NCBI GenBank assembly: GCA_902496005.1
Contig: CABUZI010000072.1
Coordinates: forward strand, 1-8,361
Length of the DNA: 8,361 nt
DNA from: an uncultured Collinsella sp.
GTDB taxonomy: Bacteria > Actinomycetota > Coriobacteriia > Coriobacteriales > Coriobacteriaceae
Reading direction: 5' to 3'
The notes under the pieces were generated by a model. That model had not been told where the DNA came from. It made no database searches and saw only the letters and a list, made by a program, of their open reading frames with translations. The translations under genes and the position numbers were made by a program. How positions within the stretch are numbered: the first letter of the stretch is position 1; each line of letters begins with the position of its first letter. Positions 6,044-8,361 of this stretch are shown here, one piece after another.

Positions 6044-6090
6044 AGCACGACATTACTGCATGTTTCTAGGGCATGTATGTGCTGATTTTT
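6044..6090 (+). terminator. Second candidate terminator in the argG leader
   Basis: AGCAC (6044-6048) pairs with GTGCT (6079-6083), and TGCATG (6057-6062) with CATGTA (6072-6077, one G-U pair). Together they make a bulged hairpin followed by GATTTTT (T-run 6086-6090). It lies just after the putative attenuator and about 95 bases before argG, so it could be the true termination point of the leader transcript. The 8-base bulge on the left side makes it weak. Confidence 0.4.
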
Positions 6091-6184
6091 GCTATTTAAC
6101 CTGATATTGCACGGTATATGACCTTGAAATGACTTGCAACTGACCGATGTTCTAACTAGCTACCAAGGGCGAAAGGAAACAGCC

Positions 6185-7411
6185 ATGAGCAAGGAAAAAG
6201 TCGTTCTCGCATATTCCGGTGGTCTTGATACATCCGTATGTGTCAAGTGGCTCCAGGACGAGAAGAATCTCGATGTCGTTTGCGTTTGCGGCAATGTGGG
6301 CCAGGAGGAGACCGGCCTGGACGCCAAGAAGCAGAAGGCCCTCGACCTGGGCGTTCTGGATTGCCAGGTGCTCGACCTGCGCGACGAGTTCTCCGATGAG
6401 TTCCTGACCAAGGCCATCGCCGCAAACTCCATGTACGAGAACAAGTACCCGCTGCTCTCCGCCCTGTCTCGCCCGCTGCTCGCCAAGAAGCTCGTCGAGG
6501 TCGCTCACGAGTTTGGCGCGACCTACGTCGCCCACGGCTGCACCGGCAAAGGTAACGACCAGGTTCGTTTTGAGGCTGCCGTCAAGGCCCTCGACCCCGA
6601 GCTTAAGGTTATCGCCCCGGTTCGCGAGTGGGACCTGAAGTGCCGTCCCGACGAGGTCGCCTATGCCCACGCACACAACGTGCCGGTTCCCGAGGGTGCC
6701 AACGACAACCCCTATTCCATTGACGACAACCTGTGGGGTCGTGCCATTGAGTGCGGCCACCTGGAGGATCCCTGGAACGAGCCGCTCGACGACGCCTGGG
6801 TTATGACCAAGAATCCCGAGGACACGCCCGATACCCCGACTTACACCGAGATTGAGTTTGAGGCGGGCAAGCCCGTCGCCGTCGACGGCAAGAAGATGAA
6901 GCTCTCCGAGATCGTCATCGCCCTCAACAAGATTTCCGGCGACAACGGCTTTGGCCGTCTCGACCTGGTCGAGGATCGTCTGGTGGGCCTCAAGAGCCGC
7001 GAGTGCTACGAGGTTCCCGGCGCCCTGACGCTCATCACCGCCCACAAGGCACTCGAGGACATCTGCGTCGAGGGCGACCTGCTCAAGACCAAGATTAAAC
7101 TCGAGCAGGATTGGGCCACCGCCGTGTACAACGGCCAGTGGTACAGCCCGCTCAAGAACGCGCTCGACGCCTTTATGGCCGACACCCAGAAGTTCGTGAC
7201 CGGCACCGTCCGCCTGAAGTTCTTTAAGGGCAACTGCCATGTCGTCGGCCGCAAGAGCCCGTTTAGCCTGTATGACTACGGTCTGGCTACCTACGACCGT
7301 GACACCACGTTTGACGAGAAGGCCAGCGCCGGCTTTATCGAGATCGATACGCTGTCGCTCAAGACGTGGGCCAAGGTCCAGGGTCCCAGCTCTGCCGCTG
7401 CCCAGGCTTAA
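6185..7411 (+). CDS. argG: Argininosuccinate synthase
   Basis: This 408-residue cytosolic enzyme joins citrulline and aspartate using ATP to give argininosuccinate, the penultimate step of arginine biosynthesis. The ATP-binding PP-loop AYSGGLDTSV is at residues 9-18. Other family signatures are HGCTGKGNDQVRFE (117-130), SIDDNLWGRAIECG (178-191) and GLKSRECYEVPGA (268-280). The C-terminal tail, about 356-395 with RKSPFSLYDYGLATYD, helps tetramer formation in this family. The length is normal and no residue looks missing. The ATG at 6185 has AAAGGA 7 bases upstream. A TTG at 6134 in frame would add 17 unrelated residues and lacks a site. Codon use is strongly biased, suggesting good expression. 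It follows the arginine-rich leader, and argH follows 522 bases later after a terminator. Confidence 0.98.
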   Translation: MSKEKVVLAYSGGLDTSVCVKWLQDEKNLDVVCVCGNVGQEETGLDAKKQKALDLGVLDCQVLDLRDEFSDEFLTKAIAANSMYENKYPLLSALSRPLLAKKLVEVAHEFGATYVAHGCTGKGNDQVRFEAAVKALDPELKVIAPVREWDLKCRPDEVAYAHAHNVPVPEGANDNPYSIDDNLWGRAIECGHLEDPWNEPLDDAWVMTKNPEDTPDTPTYTEIEFEAGKPVAVDGKKMKLSEIVIALNKISGDNGFGRLDLVEDRLVGLKSRECYEVPGALTLITAHKALEDICVEGDLLKTKIKLEQDWATAVYNGQWYSPLKNALDAFMADTQKFVTGTVRLKFFKGNCHVVGRKSPFSLYDYGLATYDRDTTFDEKASAGFIEIDTLSLKTWAKVQGPSSAAAQA

Positions 7412-7453
7412 GTCTTCCTTTCCTTGGTATCCGCGCGGCCCATCCGCGTGATA

Positions 7454-7489
7454 CATAACGGGCGCATGGGGTCCCTACCTTTCGTTATG
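7454..7489. repeat. 7-bp inverted repeat after argG
   Basis: CATAACG (7454-7460) and CGTTATG (7483-7489) are perfect inverse complements separated by 22 bases. There is no T-run after it, so it is not an obvious terminator. It could stabilise the 3' end of the argG message or be a protein-binding dyad. Confidence 0.35.
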
Positions 7490-7564
7490 CTTGCTGACAC
7501 TTCTTAACATCGGTGGCCCCTACGTTCCGCCCGCATATATGACGCCGCGACTGCGGCTGAGTCC

Positions 7565-7607
7565 GAGCCCCGCCGGGGTTGTCCGGCGGGGCTCCTTCTA
7601 TCAATTT
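7565..7607 (+). terminator. Intrinsic terminator after argG
   Basis: GAGCCCCGCCGG (7565-7576) and CCGGCGGGGCTC (7583-7594) form a perfect 12-bp GC-rich stem with a 6-base loop, followed by CTTCTATCAATTT. A small 5-bp hairpin, GCCGC-gact-GCGGC, stands just before it at 7544-7557. It lies about 150 bases beyond the argG stop and before the small ORF, so argG and argH are probably not a single uninterrupted transcript. Confidence 0.82.
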
Positions 7608-7644
7608 GGCGGCTCTGCGCCTATATATATGAGGAGTACCTACT

Positions 7645-7815
7645 ATGTTTGACGCCATTGCACACGCTTTGCTTTCTCTTGCCCCCGAGTTCGACACCGC
7701 CAAGGTGGAGGAGGTCCCCATGAGCCTGAAGGCTTGGATTGACGGTTCGCAGGGCAACATCCGGAGGGAGACGTTGGGTGCCAAGTGCATGGTGCGTCAC
7801 TTCTTTGCAAATTAG
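7645..7815 (+). CDS. Small hypothetical protein between argG and argH
   Basis: This 56-codon ORF starts at an ATG preceded by GAGGAG (7631-7636) with an 8-base spacer. The protein starts MFDAIAHALLSLAPEFDTA and ends KCMVRHFFAN. It is mildly amphipathic with no signal peptide, membrane span or recognised motif. Most codons resemble those of neighbouring genes, but a CGG-AGG pair of rare arginine codons occurs at residues 40-41. It sits after the argG terminator and 118 bases before argH, so it needs its own promoter or depends on read-through. I do not recognise it. It could be a real small protein, a degraded remnant of a longer gene, or a translated regulatory leader for argH. Confidence 0.5.
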   Translation: MFDAIAHALLSLAPEFDTAKVEEVPMSLKAWIDGSQGNIRRETLGAKCMVRHFFAN

Positions 7816-7933
7816 CTACATGGCCCCGTACGCAGTGGGGAATGTGTAAAACTAGCGGTTGGTAAATCGCTTTAGCGACATGGCGCATTGCTTTGGGCGC
7901 TTGTTTTGGAATTTGGAGAAAGGAGACGGTTCC
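7816..7933 (+). other. Untranslated stretch before argH
   Basis: It contains a short dyad TCGC-ttta-GCGA at 7867-7878 and a CCCC/GGGG mini-hairpin around 7824-7844. A TAAAAC motif near 7848 could be a weak -10 element, without a clear -35. I see no terminator and no second arginine-rich leader peptide here. Confidence 0.3.
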
Positions 7934-8361
7934 ATGGCTCTTTGGGGCGGTCGTTTTGAGGCGGGCGTGGCCGAGGTCACGCAGGAGTTTGGCGCGTCGC
8001 TGCCGGTCGACAAGCATCTCTATAAGCAGGATATCGCTGGCTCTAAGGCACATGCCAAGATGCTGGCCGCCCAAGGCATCATCAGTGCCGAGGACGAGCA
8101 GGCGATTGCCGAGGGCCTGACCGGAATCGAGCAGGATATCGATGCCGGCAACTTCACCTTCGATATCAACGACGAGGACATTCATATGTCCATCGAGAGC
8201 GAGTTGACGCGCCGCATCGGCGAGGCCGGTAAGCGCTTGCATACCGGGCGTTCGCGCAACGACCAGGTGGCGACCGATACGCGCCTGGGCGTCAAGGCGC
8301 TGGCCAAGGAGCTCATGGAGGCCAATCTTGAGCTGCGCCATGTGCTGGTGGATGCGGACTA
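7934..8361 (+). CDS. argH: Argininosuccinate lyase, N-terminal part (runs off window)
   Basis: The first 142 codons are present of an enzyme usually around 460 residues. It splits argininosuccinate into arginine and fumarate, the last step of arginine biosynthesis, and works as a cytosolic homotetramer of the fumarase/aspartase superfamily. The start MALWGGRFEAG is typical. DEDIHMSIESEL (80-91) and HTGRSRNDQV (103-112) match conserved substrate-binding regions near the N-terminus of this family. The ATG at 7934 has AAAGGAG (7919-7925) 8 bases upstream. An in-frame ATG at 7880 would add 18 residues but has no ribosome binding site. It acts directly after ArgG, whose gene lies upstream on the same strand, separated by a terminator and a small ORF. 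Confidence 0.96.
   Translation, partial: MALWGGRFEAGVAEVTQEFGASLPVDKHLYKQDIAGSKAHAKMLAAQGIISAEDEQAIAEGLTGIEQDIDAGNFTFDINDEDIHMSIESELTRRIGEAGKRLHTGRSRNDQVATDTRLGVKALAKELMEANLELRHVLVDAD

Noticed and set aside
5590..6048. 152-codon minus-strand open frame across the argG leader region
   Set aside because: It overlaps the start of the HAD gene in another frame, has no recognisable domain, and covers the better-supported leader peptide and stems on the plus strand.
6152..7456. 434-codon open frame antisense to argG
   Set aside because: It is a mirror frame of a strongly recognised argG; no independent motif.
7622..7630. TATATATAT as the -10 box of a promoter for the small ORF
   Set aside because: The resulting start would fall on the ribosome binding site, and no -35 lies at correct spacing.
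7538..7650. ATG with nearby arginine codons just before the argG terminator, as a second leader peptide
   Set aside because: It has no ribosome binding site, its arginines are scattered, and it reads straight through the terminator hairpin.
7880..7933. 18-codon N-terminal extension of argH from the ATG at 7880
   Set aside because: It has no ribosome binding site, while the ATG at 7934 has a strong one and gives the typical ArgH start.
7643..8341. 232-codon minus-strand open frame over the small ORF and argH
   Set aside because: It runs antisense to clearly recognised argH and shows no domain.

Overview
The window looks like a chromosomal segment of a GC-rich anaerobic actinobacterium of the class Coriobacteriia. 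Collinsella or a close relative is my best guess, from the style of the proteins, the strong G/C preference at third codon positions and the AAAGGAG-type ribosome binding sites. No rRNA, tRNA or CRISPR array was seen.

Layout: (1) Bases 1-145 hold the first codons of a minus-strand gene running off the left edge, with a hairpin just upstream of its ribosome binding site; this may be the end of an insertion sequence. (2) 146-1543, minus: a complete M18-family zinc aminopeptidase. (3) 1710-4460, plus: DNA polymerase I (polA), divergent from the aminopeptidase, with intact 5' nuclease and polymerase domains but a middle domain that lacks the 3'-5' exonuclease residues. (4) 4461-4802: a repeat-rich convergent intergenic region with the polA terminator, a 9-bp inverted repeat, and a 129-bp element bounded by a perfect 33-bp inverted repeat with a terminator hairpin in its centre. 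(5) 4803-5630, minus: a Cof-type HAD phosphatase. (6) 5631-6184: a divergent control region. On the plus strand it carries a promoter, a 24-codon leader peptide whose last ten codons include six arginines, and mutually exclusive RNA stems before argG. (7) 6185-7411: argG, followed by a strong terminator at 7565-7594. (8) 7645-7815: a small ORF of unknown function. (9) 7934-8361: the first 142 codons of argH.

ArgG and ArgH carry out the last two steps of arginine biosynthesis (citrulline plus aspartate to argininosuccinate, then to arginine plus fumarate). The most interesting item is the unlisted leader ORF at 5905-5979 with its downstream stems. It has the layout of a ribosome-mediated transcription attenuator responding to arginyl-tRNA. 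In well-studied bacteria arginine biosynthesis is mainly controlled by the ArgR repressor, so an arginine leader-peptide attenuator is worth testing. The second most notable item is the perfect 33-bp inverted repeat at 4664-4792. The remaining genes are ordinary housekeeping genes.
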